Positions 8,015 through 17,734 of a stretch of DNA of 64,000 bases are shown piece after piece. Made by a program: the position numbers and the translations under genes. The DNA comes from DATCHW01 sp036508135 (GTDB taxonomy: Bacteria; Bacteroidota; Ignavibacteria; Tepidaquicellales; Tepidaquicellaceae), in the NCBI GenBank assembly GCA_036508135.1, contig DATCHW010000003.1, positions 62,001-126,000 on the forward strand, read 5' to 3'. Within the stretch, counting starts at the first letter, position 1. The number at the start of each line of letters is the position of its first letter. The notes beneath the pieces are model-generated. The model did not search any database. It saw nothing but the letters and a program-made list of their open reading frames with translations, and was not told the origin of the DNA.

Positions 8015-9538
8015 TTATTTCAACTTAAGGTATATTTCTTTACCGTTTCCAAATTCAGGTCTGTTGCTCTTGGCGTTTTCAAGTTCACTCAGAAACTCTT
8101 TTTCAATTTCAGAAACATTCGTAAAGTCTTTCGCTATTTCAATTGCTCTTTTTGCATATTCAAGTATTTGCCGGGTTTCTATTCCTGAAATATCCGAGAA
8201 GAACCAGGCGCAGCTCGTGAACATAAACATAGCACATTTTTGCATTTCAAGAAGTTGAATACAAATATTTTTTTCCTTATCTCCTAAATCATTTTTCGCA
8301 TTGCCCGCAAAAAAATCATTCTTCGCATCCTCTGAACTATCCAGTAATATATCAATATAATTGTTTCTTGCTTCCCAAATATCCTTGAAATATTCTGCAC
8401 TATTGGTTTCATAGATTTGCGACAGAGAATCTCTAAGATGGTTCAGAGAACTTCTTAAAGGCGTTCTCCATTTTTGATTCCATCCCGGTTCACCGCCTGT
8501 GTGGCATCCGCAGTCTTCATACCAACGTCCCGTCCCGTGAACACAGCTCCACGATGTTCCTTTGCCGGCTATTCCTTTTTTAATTGAGACTTCATATTCC
8601 GGAGGGTGTGCAGCAAGATATTCCCCGAAATTCACAACTTTATAACCCTTGTTAGGTGCAAGTACGGTCAGAAGAAAAGCAATTGTTCTTTCGGTGAAAT
8701 GCTTGTGATGACCAAAAGTTTCTCCATCCGTAGCGGCGGATATCAACTGGTCAGATTTATGATCCCGAATTTTAATTGCTTCTATTCTGCCGAGCATTTT
8801 TTCAGCGCTGTAAATCATATCATCGAAGGCTATACTTTTCGCAAAAGGTCCGTCATAAAAAAAGATGTCAATATATTTTTCTTTTTTACTGTCCAGATAA
8901 CATCTGAAGGGAATTTTAGGGTTAATGCTCGAATCCGAAACATCAGTACTGTTCACTGAATTGAATTCCCTGATTTTCTCTGCTTGTGAAGGATCGAGAA
9001 TTGTATATTTTACTCCTTCGTCCGCCAGCACTTCAAGAGTCTCCAAATCGCAAGCTGTTTCGGACAGCCATATACCTTCAGAATCTCTTCCGAAATAGAA
9101 ATTAAAATGTTTAAGCCCCCATTTCACCTGTGTGATTTTATCTTTTTTATTTGCCAGAGGCATTATAATATGATTATAGACTTGTGCTATGGCATTCCCG
9201 TGCCCGTTATGTTTAAGAAGACTTTTCTTATCAGCTTCGAGAATTTTAAAAAACAACCTGGGATGTTTATCCCTAATCCAGTTCAGAAGTGTAGGACCAA
9301 AATTAAAATTCATATATTCATAATTATTTATTCTGTTAACAACGTCACCTTGATTATTAACGATAACTGCCTCGGTATTTGGTTTATAACACTCCTGATA
9401 GATTCGTTCATTCCAGTTGTGAAAGGGAGAAGCGGAAGGTTGTTTTTCGATTTCTCCTGTCAGCGGATTTTCTCTTGGCGGCTGGTAGAAGTGTCCGTGC
9501 AGGCAAAGGTAAAGATTCGTTTCCAAATTTATTTTCAA
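8015..9538 (-). CDS. Glycoside hydrolase family 57 protein (DUF3536 type), C-terminally short
   Basis: A 507-residue cytoplasmic protein. GH57 motifs are present: 'HGHFYQPP' (H14-x-H16), 'GIWLSETACD' (candidate nucleophile Glu160) and 'AATDGETFGHH' (candidate acid/base Asp271). The part after ~400 ('MFMFTSCAWFFSDISGIE') is the DUF3536-type helical region. Family members I know run to about 800 residues; here the protein stops right after 'PEFGNGKEIY', where they continue, so ~300 C-terminal residues are missing. It probably acts on alpha-glucans. It lies downstream of glgB on the same strand, fitting glycogen metabolism. Confidence 0.85.
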   Translation of the reverse strand: MKINLETNLYLCLHGHFYQPPRENPLTGEIEKQPSASPFHNWNERIYQECYKPNTEAVIVNNQGDVVNRINNYEYMNFNFGPTLLNWIRDKHPRLFFKILEADKKSLLKHNGHGNAIAQVYNHIIMPLANKKDKITQVKWGLKHFNFYFGRDSEGIWLSETACDLETLEVLADEGVKYTILDPSQAEKIREFNSVNSTDVSDSSINPKIPFRCYLDSKKEKYIDIFFYDGPFAKSIAFDDMIYSAEKMLGRIEAIKIRDHKSDQLISAATDGETFGHHKHFTERTIAFLLTVLAPNKGYKVVNFGEYLAAHPPEYEVSIKKGIAGKGTSWSCVHGTGRWYEDCGCHTGGEPGWNQKWRTPLRSSLNHLRDSLSQIYETNSAEYFKDIWEARNNYIDILLDSSEDAKNDFFAGNAKNDLGDKEKNICIQLLEMQKCAMFMFTSCAWFFSDISGIETRQILEYAKRAIEIAKDFTNVSEIEKEFLSELENAKSNRPEFGNGKEIYLKLK

Positions 9539-9667
9539 TTTTAATTCATAAAGATATAAAAGAATTCAAAAATATTATAAAGGAATAAAACAGAAAAGTT
9601 AAAAACTCATCCAGGATAAATTGCGGGACACTGAACATAAATACTGGACGTAATAACTATAATTCGG

Positions 9668-11947
9668 TTAAATATTCTTCTCGTATTTAAAAATAACACC
9701 TGCAAGCGGAGGTAAAACTATATTTATCGAGTGCTGCCATAAAAATCTATTCTGCGGATGCGAATGTACTCCTCCAAGATTTCCTTTTCCGCTTCCGCCG
9801 TATTCAAGTGCGTCACTATTAAATATTTCCTTATAAAATCCGGGCTTCGGAACTCCGAACACGTAAGTCTCCCTTGATACAGGAGTGAAGTTAAATGCAA
9901 ATATCAAAATTTCATTTTCATCGTAAGTTTTTCTCATAAAACAAATAACACTTCCCTCTGAATCCGATAAGTCTATCCACTGAAACCCTTCCGCATTGAA
10001 ATCAACTTCGAAAAATGCTTTGTGGGTTTTATATAATTTGTTTAATTCACTGAAAAAGAATTTAAGTTTTTTATGGTCAGGAAAATTCAGCACATACCAG
10101 TCCAATTCTTTTTCTGCATTCCATTCATTATACTGGGCTATGTCATTCGACATAAAGTTGAGTTTCTTACCCGGATGTCCGAACATAAACACAAAAAAGG
10201 AGCGTAAATTTGCAAACCTCTGCCATTCGTCACCCGGCATTTTTTCGAGAAGTGATTTTTTTCCGTGAACAACTTCATCGTGGGAAACGGGTAAAATAAA
10301 ATTCTCGTTGAATGCATACCACAATGAAAATGTGATTTTGTTATGGTGATATTTTCTGTGAATCGGGTCAAGCGAAAAATAACTCAGTATATCATTCATC
10401 CAGCCCATATTCCATTTCATATCAAATCCGAGACCGCCGAGATATACAGGATGGGATACCTGCGGGTAAGCTGTCGATTCCTCTGCTATCATCATAATAC
10501 CCTTATGATATTCATGGACTATTATATTTAGTTTTTTAATAAACTCAATTGCCTCGAGGTTTTCTCTTCCGCCGAAAACATTTGGCTCCCACTCACCCTC
10601 TTTTCGGGAATAGTCAAGGTAGAGTATCGAAGCAACCGCATCGACCCTTAAACCGTCTATGTGATATTTATCCATCCAGAACAGAGCATTTGATATTAAG
10701 AAATTTATCACTTCATTTCTTCCGTAATCAAAAACATAAGTACCCCAGTCCATATGATAACCTTTTTTCCAGCTTTTATAAGCATACAACTGAGTATTGT
10801 CAAAATTCGCAAGTCCGTGTTCATCCGAAGGAAAGTGTGCCGGCACCCAATCAAGCAGAACACCTATTCCGTTCTTATGAAGATGGTCAACAAAGAACAT
10901 AAAATCCTCGGGGGTTCCGAAACGGCTTGTCGGTGCAAAATAATTTATTACCTGATATCCCCACGATTGGTCGTAAGGATGCTCCATTATGGGCAGAAGC
11001 TCCACGTGAGTATATCCCATTTCTTTCACGTAGTCTGTTAGTTCGTATGCAAGCTGTCTGTAATTTTTATATCCCCATTCATTGAGGAAATCTTTATTAT
11101 CGTAATCTTTTTTCCACGAACCGAGATGTACTTCATAAATCGATATCGGCTGATTAACAAAATTCCAGTCTTTTCTGTTGTTCAGCCATTCTTCATCATT
11201 CCATTTGTACCGGCTTATATCAGCTATTACAGAAGCCGTCTTGGGTCTTAATTCAGATTGAAAAGCATAAGGATCTGATTTCATAAACACACTTACATTA
11301 TCCCTTGATTTGATAGAAAACTTATATACATCACCTTCTTTTAGTCCGGGTATGAACAAACCCCAGTTCCCGGAGTCATTCAGGTTTTCCATTACATACT
11401 CCCCGGTCCGCCAGAAATTAAAATTCCCGGTAACGCTTACACTCTTAGCATTCGGAGCCCACACCATAAACTGAACACCTTTTACTCCGTTTATTTCTTT
11501 TAACTTAGCCCCGTATTTTTCATAACTTTTAAAGTGATTACCTTCACCCATAAGGAATAAATCAAAATCTGTTACATCTACATCGAATGAAAATGGGTCG
11601 TTTTTTAAATACTTCGTCCCGTCAGAATAAGTGATATTAATTTTGTATTTAAATAATTTTTCAACATTTTTGTAAACGCACTGGAAAAAACCTTTATCAT
11701 TTAAAATTTTCATCTCAAGATTTTCCGCAACATTATCTTCGGGAATAATTTCCGCTTTCAGTGCACCGGGAAGAAAAGCATTTATTATTACCACTTTTTC
11801 ATCTTTCATAAAATGAGGACCTAGCACTTCAAAAGGGTGATTGTGATTGAAATCTACTATCCAGTTTACAGCTTTCTTTGTGTATTCTTTAAATTGCTTT
11901 GATTTTTCTATGCTCTTGTTCCTGGACTTTTTTTCTGTTTTTGCCAT
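9668..11947 (-). CDS. glgB: 1,4-alpha-glucan branching enzyme
   Basis: GlgB makes alpha-1,6 branches in glycogen. The 759-residue protein has a CBM48-type beta domain (about 155-235, 'FMVWAPNAKSVSVTGNFN') and a GH13 barrel with all conserved regions: 'LLDWVPAHF' (366-372), 'DGLRVDAV' with nucleophile Asp436, 'MMIAEEST' with the acid/base Glu at 489/490, and 'LPVSHDEVVHGKKSL' with Asp557. 'VELLPIMEHPYDQSWGYQ' is typical of branching enzymes rather than amylases. The N-terminal ~30 residues are an extra lysine-rich stretch. The GH57 gene follows 129 bases downstream on the same strand, suggesting a glycogen unit. Confidence 0.95.
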   Translation of the reverse strand: MAKTEKKSRNKSIEKSKQFKEYTKKAVNWIVDFNHNHPFEVLGPHFMKDEKVVIINAFLPGALKAEIIPEDNVAENLEMKILNDKGFFQCVYKNVEKLFKYKINITYSDGTKYLKNDPFSFDVDVTDFDLFLMGEGNHFKSYEKYGAKLKEINGVKGVQFMVWAPNAKSVSVTGNFNFWRTGEYVMENLNDSGNWGLFIPGLKEGDVYKFSIKSRDNVSVFMKSDPYAFQSELRPKTASVIADISRYKWNDEEWLNNRKDWNFVNQPISIYEVHLGSWKKDYDNKDFLNEWGYKNYRQLAYELTDYVKEMGYTHVELLPIMEHPYDQSWGYQVINYFAPTSRFGTPEDFMFFVDHLHKNGIGVLLDWVPAHFPSDEHGLANFDNTQLYAYKSWKKGYHMDWGTYVFDYGRNEVINFLISNALFWMDKYHIDGLRVDAVASILYLDYSRKEGEWEPNVFGGRENLEAIEFIKKLNIIVHEYHKGIMMIAEESTAYPQVSHPVYLGGLGFDMKWNMGWMNDILSYFSLDPIHRKYHHNKITFSLWYAFNENFILPVSHDEVVHGKKSLLEKMPGDEWQRFANLRSFFVFMFGHPGKKLNFMSNDIAQYNEWNAEKELDWYVLNFPDHKKLKFFFSELNKLYKTHKAFFEVDFNAEGFQWIDLSDSEGSVICFMRKTYDENEILIFAFNFTPVSRETYVFGVPKPGFYKEIFNSDALEYGGSGKGNLGGVHSHPQNRFLWQHSINIVLPPLAGVIFKYEKNI

Positions 11948-12512
11948 ATGTATCTTAAAAATTCCGGATTAAAAAGTAAAAAAGGTCAGACCGGTTAAAG
12001 CCTAACCTTTACAAAATTAACTATATTTAACGAGAAATGATTTCTAAAAATCTATTTCTTCCCGAAATAGAAAGATATACCTCCGAAGAATCCTACAAAT
12101 GCAATATTCCGGTTGTTTTGCATATTAATATTCAATGAAGTGTTCGCCTCATCGTTCAGAAACATATAACCGCTTTCGTCTGTTAACGAAGAAGATTTTC
12201 TTTAAGTTAAAGAAATTTATCCAAAATACTTCCGGTTGATTCCTTTGCTTTATCTGCAAGATTGATTGCAGATTCTTTTGCTTTACCAATTATATCATCT
12301 AATACCGTAGTTTAAAATTTTATATTTTCAATAAGTTCTTTGTAAAAATGATCTTTAAATGCGAGAAATTAATAATATTTGAAATATTTTTAAAGTGATA
12401 AACCGATAAACGATGTTCTTTTTGGTTCAACATAATGCATTATTTTTATCTTACATTTTCAATGATTAATAATTATTATTTAATAACATAATCCTAATCA
12501 CGGAGGTGTAAA
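11948..12512. other. Intergenic region between glgB and a putative lipoprotein gene
   Basis: A 565-base gap between divergent genes. It contains the decayed gene described at 12052-12313. The remainder is AT-rich and should hold promoters in both directions. A strong Shine-Dalgarno sequence (GGAGGTG, 12502-12508) stands just before the ATG at 12513, stronger than most starts in this window. Confidence 0.5.
12052..12313 (-). pseudogene. Decayed outer-membrane or surface protein gene
   Basis: Two short start-less frames lie in series. One reads 'VLDDIIGKAKESAINLADK' and ends 'ILDKFL', an amphipathic helix rich in Ala, Lys and Glu. The next, in another frame, reads 'DESGYMFLNDEANTSLNIN', ends 'FVGFFGGISFYFGKK', and looks like the last strands of a small beta-barrel with terminal aromatic residues. 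Neither has a usable start codon. They are probably pieces of one degraded gene, but two different relics cannot be excluded. Confidence 0.45.
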
Positions 12513-13655
12513 ATGGATAAATTCCAAAAATATCTTTTGTTTTTCTTTGCATTTATAATCACATTGTTATTCCAGAGCTATACGGGCTGCGCTCAGGAGA
12601 TAATTGAAAAAACAGGAACTGTAAAATATTTCTCGTTTGAGGGTGGATTCTTTGGTATCTTAGGAGATGACGGCGTGAATTACGATCCAATTAATCTTGG
12701 ACAAACTTATAAAAAAGATAACCTTAAAATTAAATTCAAAGGTAAAATCAGAACTGATATGATGAGTACAAGAAATTGGGGAACGATTATAGAAATTTCG
12801 GATATAGAAGAACTTGGTGCGCCCCCTCTGCTGGGCGGATACGAAATTTACGAGTGGGGAGTTATGGTTGGCTGTAAGAATGATGATATTTATTTCAACA
12901 CGTCACGTCCGGAGAGAATCACATACGTTAAACAACCGGTAATTTATGTTCACGCTACCGAAAAGAATCCCTTTGACCTTAAAGTTATTTTTAAGTCGGG
13001 AAAACCTACAGAAACATATCCGCCCGCTAATACAGAAAAGAATACGACAGAATGGAAAAATGTTTCATTCCCGATTTCTGAAAAATCTATGAAGGTGAAT
13101 ATTGATACAAGCAGACTTGTTCCACTTGGAGAAATTATGGGAACTTTGAACAAAGTAGACGCGGATGAACTCGAATATAACGGAATAAAATCAAGATTTC
13201 TTTTTTATGAAGGGGAAATGCCCTTCAGTAATAAAGTTACTGCAAATTATGACAGAGCAAACCGTGAAGTAACAATTACAAATAACTTTGACTATGCTAT
13301 TTATAATGTAGTTTATTCAACTTTTGAGGGCAATTTCATAAATCCTGTTTACTTGTCCTGCGTAGCAGAAGTTATTAATCCCGGTGAATTTATAAAACTA
13401 AAAGTGAGTACCAAAGATATTGAATATTGGGCTGAAGATCTTATTAAACTTGGTTTTACAAAAATGGAGTCAGAATCTTTTTCACAAATCTGGAGTAGTA
13501 CATTCCTTGAAAATTCTAATTCAAATAACTGGACTAACCTGATATACCGGATTCCACAAAGTGAACTCGAAAAAATGATTACACTGGATTTTAATCCCTT
13601 ACCATCAAAAGTAACACGGGTATTGTACGTTCTTGTTCATCTTAACGAAGAGTGA
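12513..13655 (+). CDS. Putative lipoprotein of unknown function ('KPVIYVH' domain)
   Basis: A 380-residue protein preceded by a strong RBS. The N-terminus has a hydrophobic segment (about 8-22) and a lipobox-like 'SYTGC' (Cys26), so a lipoprotein is likely. Residues about 32-95 form a small beta-rich domain. From about 137 the motif 'VKQPVIYVHATEKNPFDLKVIF' resembles the 'KPVIYLYP' beta-sandwich unit found in uncharacterised bacterial and archaeal surface proteins. No catalytic motif is recognised. It is a monocistronic gene followed by a hairpin. Confidence 0.75.
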   Translation: MDKFQKYLLFFFAFIITLLFQSYTGCAQEIIEKTGTVKYFSFEGGFFGILGDDGVNYDPINLGQTYKKDNLKIKFKGKIRTDMMSTRNWGTIIEISDIEELGAPPLLGGYEIYEWGVMVGCKNDDIYFNTSRPERITYVKQPVIYVHATEKNPFDLKVIFKSGKPTETYPPANTEKNTTEWKNVSFPISEKSMKVNIDTSRLVPLGEIMGTLNKVDADELEYNGIKSRFLFYEGEMPFSNKVTANYDRANREVTITNNFDYAIYNVVYSTFEGNFINPVYLSCVAEVINPGEFIKLKVSTKDIEYWAEDLIKLGFTKMESESFSQIWSSTFLENSNSNNWTNLIYRIPQSELEKMITLDFNPLPSKVTRVLYVLVHLNEE

Positions 13656-13713
13656 TTAGATTTCGAAGAAACATTCAGAATTAATCCGGTTATATTATAT
13701 TAATAATATTAAG

Positions 13714-13752
13714 GTTTCGAAGGTTTACATTCGAAACTAATTTTATTCTTTT
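13714..13752 (+). terminator. Candidate terminator after the lipoprotein gene
   Basis: An 8-bp stem (GTTTCGAA 13714-13721 with TTCGAAAC 13730-13737) is followed by a T-rich stretch, TAATTTTATTCTTTT. It lies about 60 bases past the lipoprotein stop, between convergent genes. Confidence 0.5.
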
Positions 13753-13800
13753 GAAGAATCGTGAAAAACTCAGGTATCTACTATAAATAAAAAATCCAAA

Positions 13801-14364
13801 TTATTTCACCGTATCATAAACTGAATATTCAATTCCGCTTTTGTTTAGTTTTTTCCATTCGTTTCCGTTTAAGCCGGCTTTTCGGCAAAGGCTCAAAAGA
13901 AAATCTTCTTCCATTGTAAAGTGCTCCCACACTTGCGGGAGATAAGTTGATCTGTAAAATCCTTTTTCAAGAGTAACTCCTTTTTTTCTTATTTTGTCAA
14001 ACAATTCTTCCTGTGTAATATAATCAATCTTTTCGGGTTTGGTGAGAATGGATATTTCAAACGTAAGAGAATCTAATTCTTCTTCCTCCATGGAATTGAA
14101 TCTTGTATCCCTCGTAGCGGCTGAAATAGCATTTTCAATAACGCTCCTGTATAATTCATCGTAAGGCTCTAATGTTCCTATGCATCCGCGAAGTTCGCCT
14201 TGCTTGTAGATGGTTACAAAACAAGCAAGCATATCTTTAGTACTTTCAGGAACTTCCTCCACATATAATTCCTTACCTGTTCTGATAAATTTCTCCACTG
14301 CATTTTTCGCAAGATTTTCAAGAAACTTCCTGTCTTCTTTTGGAAATGTTTTATTCATTTTCAT
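13801..14364 (-). CDS. amrA: AmmeMemoRadiSam system protein A (AMMECR1 domain)
   Basis: A 187-residue protein made almost wholly of an AMMECR1 domain: 'ACFVTIYKQGELRGCIGTLEP' (the conserved 'LRGCIG' hexapeptide), 'AISAATRDTRF' and 'FEISILTKPEKI' are diagnostic. Its start overlaps the end of the Memo gene by 14 bases, so the two are translationally linked. The three-gene AmmeMemoRadiSam set is widely conserved but its reaction is not settled; a metal- or radical-dependent modification has been suggested. The symbol follows common database usage. Confidence 0.9.
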   Translation of the reverse strand: MKMNKTFPKEDRKFLENLAKNAVEKFIRTGKELYVEEVPESTKDMLACFVTIYKQGELRGCIGTLEPYDELYRSVIENAISAATRDTRFNSMEEEELDSLTFEISILTKPEKIDYITQEELFDKIRKKGVTLEKGFYRSTYLPQVWEHFTMEEDFLLSLCRKAGLNGNEWKKLNKSGIEYSVYDTVK

Positions 14365-15130
14365 AAAAAATTATTGACGCATATCCGACAACACTGCTTT
14401 TATCCCCTGTTATATCACCCGAATTTTTATAGCAGAGTAGTTTTGTTTTCCAGTTTTTTCTCTTTGCAAGTTTTATCAGAGCCATTATAGCGAACGGTGA
14501 ATCAATTTCCGCTTCTTCGATATCGGGAGCGTTTAGTTTAAGAATACAGTTTATTGAAAATTCATCTAATTTCACCGCAGTATTGTAATTATGAAAATGG
14601 CTCAAATCAACCGATGCCACCAGAACTGTGTTTTCATCAAAATATTTCTCGAGTAAATAAGAAAAATGATCCGTATCTATTTTACCGACAATCAAAGGCA
14701 TTATACAAAAATCTTCTAAATGCATTTGCAGAAAGGGAATTTCAATTTCAATCGAGTGCTCATCTTCATCTGCTTCCCGAATAGAAACCACATTTTTCTC
14801 ATCAATTAAGTTTTTAATATCTTTGCAGACTCTTACTTTTCCGAGTGGAGAATCATAATATTCATAATCCATTACGCCTGTGCCTTTAAGCGGATATCTG
14901 TGAGCCGTCCCAAGAATAATGACCTTTTTCGTGTTCCGGTCAATCTGCTTAAAGGAGTGAGCTGCTACCTGCCCCGAATAAATATAACCTGCATGAGGAA
15001 CTATAACTGCCCTCACCTTCAGGTTCTCATTTTTAATATTACTGAGATAACCATTTATTTCCGCGGTGAGTTTCTGCGGATTATCCGTGTACCAGTGACC
15101 GGCACAATATGCGGGACGTATTTTTTCCAT
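14351..15130 (-). CDS. amrB: AmmeMemoRadiSam system protein B (Memo family)
   Basis: A 259-residue Memo-like protein, related to extradiol dioxygenases. It shows 'RPAYCAGHWYTDNP' at the N-terminus, 'VIVPHAGYIYSGQVAAHSF' with the metal-site His (about 48), 'VIILGTAHRY', 'DEDEHSIEIEIPFLQ' with another His, and 'SVDLSHFHNY' with a third. Memo proteins bind iron or copper in this pocket. It sits between the radical SAM gene (23 bases upstream) and the AMMECR1 gene (14-base overlap), completing the triad. Confidence 0.9.
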   Translation of the reverse strand: MEKIRPAYCAGHWYTDNPQKLTAEINGYLSNIKNENLKVRAVIVPHAGYIYSGQVAAHSFKQIDRNTKKVIILGTAHRYPLKGTGVMDYEYYDSPLGKVRVCKDIKNLIDEKNVVSIREADEDEHSIEIEIPFLQMHLEDFCIMPLIVGKIDTDHFSYLLEKYFDENTVLVASVDLSHFHNYNTAVKLDEFSINCILKLNAPDIEEAEIDSPFAIMALIKLAKRKNWKTKLLCYKNSGDITGDKSSVVGYASIIFYENE

Positions 15131-15153
15131 AATTGTAATTTATAAAATCTTTT

Positions 15154-16017
15154 TTAAATATTCCCTAAATAAACAAATCGTAAATACTCTCCTGCAATTT
15201 TTTCAAATCTTTTCAAAAGCCCGGTAGGTGTCGGGTCAAAATCTAATTTAAATCTTGGGAATGCCCGTGAAATATGCAATACAATATTTTCGTCAAGATT
15301 TTTCAGAAACAAACAATATTCCCGGAATTCGTTTTCGTCATCATTAAATCCTTCAATCAGAAGAAATGTTACCTCGAGATGTTTTTTTTGTTCAATAATA
15401 ATTCTGATAGTATTTTTAGTGGTTTCAATATCACCCTTGCAGATTTTTTTATAAAAATCCGGATTAAACGCTTTTAAATCTATATTAAATGCATCAATAT
15501 ATTTTATTAAATTCCGGAGAGGCTTTTCATTTATTTGTCCGTTTGATACTACTACAGTTTTTATATCATTCGCTTTGCAAAGTTTGGCAGTCTCGAGCAT
15601 ATACTCGTAAAATATTGTCGGTTCATTGTAAGTAAAAGCAACAAATTTCAGATTGTCCTGCCTGCACAGATCTATTATCTTTTGAGGATTTACTTCCTTA
15701 ACTGATTCAAGTACTTTTTTATCATCTTGCTGACTTAAATCATAATTCTGACAGAAAGGACAGGATAGATTACATCCATAAGTCCCGATTGATAATATTC
15801 TTACTCCGGGATGGAAATGATACAGCGGTTTTTTCTCGATAGGGTCTATATGTATTGCGACAGGTCTTTCATACACAAGGGAATACAGCACACCATCCGC
15901 ATTTTCCCGAACTCCGCAGACTCCTGTTTTCCCATCTTCCAGCCTGCACCCTTGAGGACACAATAAGCATAAAACACTTTTTTCTTTCTCTATTTCGTAA
16001 TAAAGTGCTTCTTTCAT
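15154..16017 (-). CDS. amrS: AmmeMemoRadiSam system radical SAM enzyme, C-terminally short
   Basis: A 287-residue radical SAM enzyme of the AmrS type. The N-terminal Cys cluster 'CLLCPQGCRLEDGKTGVCG' precedes the radical SAM motif 'CNLSCPFC' (C82-x3-C86-x2-C89). Further marks are 'FAFTYNEPTIFYEYM' and 'NIDLKAFNPDFYKKI'. It is the first gene of the amrS-amrB-amrA operon. Most family members continue after 'YVYLGN' into a C-terminal Cys pair of about 50 residues; here translation stops right at 'FVYLGNI', so that metal-binding tail is absent. The catalytic core looks intact. Confidence 0.9.
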   Translation of the reverse strand: MKEALYYEIEKEKSVLCLLCPQGCRLEDGKTGVCGVRENADGVLYSLVYERPVAIHIDPIEKKPLYHFHPGVRILSIGTYGCNLSCPFCQNYDLSQQDDKKVLESVKEVNPQKIIDLCRQDNLKFVAFTYNEPTIFYEYMLETAKLCKANDIKTVVVSNGQINEKPLRNLIKYIDAFNIDLKAFNPDFYKKICKGDIETTKNTIRIIIEQKKHLEVTFLLIEGFNDDENEFREYCLFLKNLDENIVLHISRAFPRFKLDFDPTPTGLLKRFEKIAGEYLRFVYLGNI

Positions 16018-16070
16018 AATTTATTATATTGTGAAATATATCAATAAATACTACACACATACAATATAAA

Positions 16071-16102
16071 AAAACCCCAAAGCATTTCTGCTTTGGGGTT
16101 TT
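16071..16102. terminator. Bidirectional terminator
   Basis: A perfect 14-bp stem (16071-16084 with 16089-16102) with loop TTTC has A- and T-rich ends, so it can stop transcription in both directions. It lies just past the stop (16124) of the T9SS gene and upstream of the amrS start. Confidence 0.9.
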
Positions 16103-16123
16103 AATATAACTAATCTCTTAATT

Positions 16124-17488
16124 TTATTTTACAAATAACATTTTCTTTGTATCTGTGAATCCGTTTGTGGTAATTTTATAGAAGTATAATCCGCTTGTAA
16201 GAGCAGAAGCATCATAACTTACCGTATAGCTTCCTGCTGCCATAGATTCAGAAACGAGTGTTGCCACTTCTTTTCCGATTGAATTATATACTATAAGTGT
16301 TACATTTCCTGATTTAGGAATAGCAAATCTAATAGTCGTACTTGGATTGAACGGATTAGGATAATTTTGTTCTAATTTATAATCAGCCGGAACTTCATGG
16401 TTATTACCCGTAATACCTGAAAGAGGTCCGTATTTCATTAAACCGCCAAGTGCACCGGAGGGACTGCCAAGAGCTGCGAATCCAAGGTTTGCGTTCAAAA
16501 ATTGAATGTGTGAAATCGTGCTTGCTGATGCCTGAGTCGGAATCACTTCCCTTACCCATGTTGTTCCTAAATTTGTAGTAGAATAGAGTACTGCACCACC
16601 GCTGGAATCTATTGCAAGTCTGATCTTATTTGAGCCGTCTTTCAGTGCACTCATATTCATTACCGAAAATGATGTTAATCCTGAGGGTGGAGTTACGGAT
16701 GTATAAGTTGCTCCGCCATCTGTAGTTTTCTTTATATCGCCGCCACTTGAACCAATCATACCATTATTATTATCTACAAATCCAACTGCCTGATAATAGC
16801 ATCCTGTAGCTCCGCTTGTTCCGGGAACAGTGGTTGTCGAAATTGTTCCGGTGATGCCGGTTGATGTACGAAACACTTTAGCAGTTGTTGAACTGGGTGT
16901 AATATTAGCTGAACCAAACCAGATATGAGAAGTGTCTGCCCAATCCCATGCATTAATAACACCCCAGTCGGAAGTTGAAACCGGAGAGGTAGAATTTATA
17001 ACCCAGTTTGTACCACCATTATAAGTATATCTTATTTGATACGGTTGACCGGTAGAACTTGTCGGGTCTGCGTAAAACCACCCTGTATTCGCATTAATCA
17101 TACGAATACCATCACAGAAACTGCCGGAAACTGTTAACTGAGCAACCCAGGAACCTCCGCCATCAGTTGTTTTATAAATAGTCATTATATCATTTCCTAT
17201 CCAGCAAGTCAATGAATCCAAAGCACATATTCCGTAACCATTCATCGTAGTAGGAAGTCCTGTATTTTTTATTTGCCAGTTTGCACCACCATTAACAGTT
17301 CTGTATATTCTTGCTGAACCGCCCGCAGCGGCTGCGGCAATCCAAATTATGTTTGCATCAACCACGGATATTGAATTAATAGAAGGCGTAGGAGCCGGTA
17401 AATAGCTCACCCATGTCCAGGAATTCTGCGAGTATGTGACGTTTATCATCAATATTAATCCCGCTAAAATAGAAAGCAATTTTTTCAT
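16124..17488 (-). CDS. Secreted YCF48/BNR-like propeller protein with T9SS sorting domain
   Basis: A 454-residue protein with a signal peptide (about 1-20, 'MINVTYSQ'). Repeated propeller blades have Asp-box-like turns: 'TVNGGANW', 'TTDGGGSW', 'TYNGGTNW', 'TTDGGATY', 'TTNLGTTW', with 'GW' and 'GF' strands as in YCF48-like proteins. The T9SS domain occupies about 370-454 ('LEQNYPNPFNPSTTIRF' to 'SGLYFYKITTNGFTDTKKMLFVK'). It should be secreted or displayed on the surface; the ligand is unknown. The gene is monocistronic with a strong terminator. Confidence 0.85.
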   Translation of the reverse strand: MKKLLSILAGLILMINVTYSQNSWTWVSYLPAPTPSINSISVVDANIIWIAAAAAGGSARIYRTVNGGANWQIKNTGLPTTMNGYGICALDSLTCWIGNDIMTIYKTTDGGGSWVAQLTVSGSFCDGIRMINANTGWFYADPTSSTGQPYQIRYTYNGGTNWVINSTSPVSTSDWGVINAWDWADTSHIWFGSANITPSSTTAKVFRTSTGITGTISTTTVPGTSGATGCYYQAVGFVDNNNGMIGSSGGDIKKTTDGGATYTSVTPPSGLTSFSVMNMSALKDGSNKIRLAIDSSGGAVLYSTTNLGTTWVREVIPTQASASTISHIQFLNANLGFAALGSPSGALGGLMKYGPLSGITGNNHEVPADYKLEQNYPNPFNPSTTIRFAIPKSGNVTLIVYNSIGKEVATLVSESMAAGSYTVSYDASALTSGLYFYKITTNGFTDTKKMLFVK

Positions 17489-17734
17489 TATTTTTCCTTT
17501 GATAATTTTAGAAAACTAAAAAATTTATTAAATAAATTACATTTTTTATAATATTAAGTAAATAGTAAAATTTAATAAACCATATGTTATCTCTGATTTT
17601 CCGCTCAAAATTAATTAAAATGTATGTTTAAATAATTATTTTGATCTGATGTAAAAGTGTAAATACAGCTTATTAAAATTTTTCATATTACTATAATATT
17701 ATATTTGATATATTAATATTTTATATCTGTTTTA

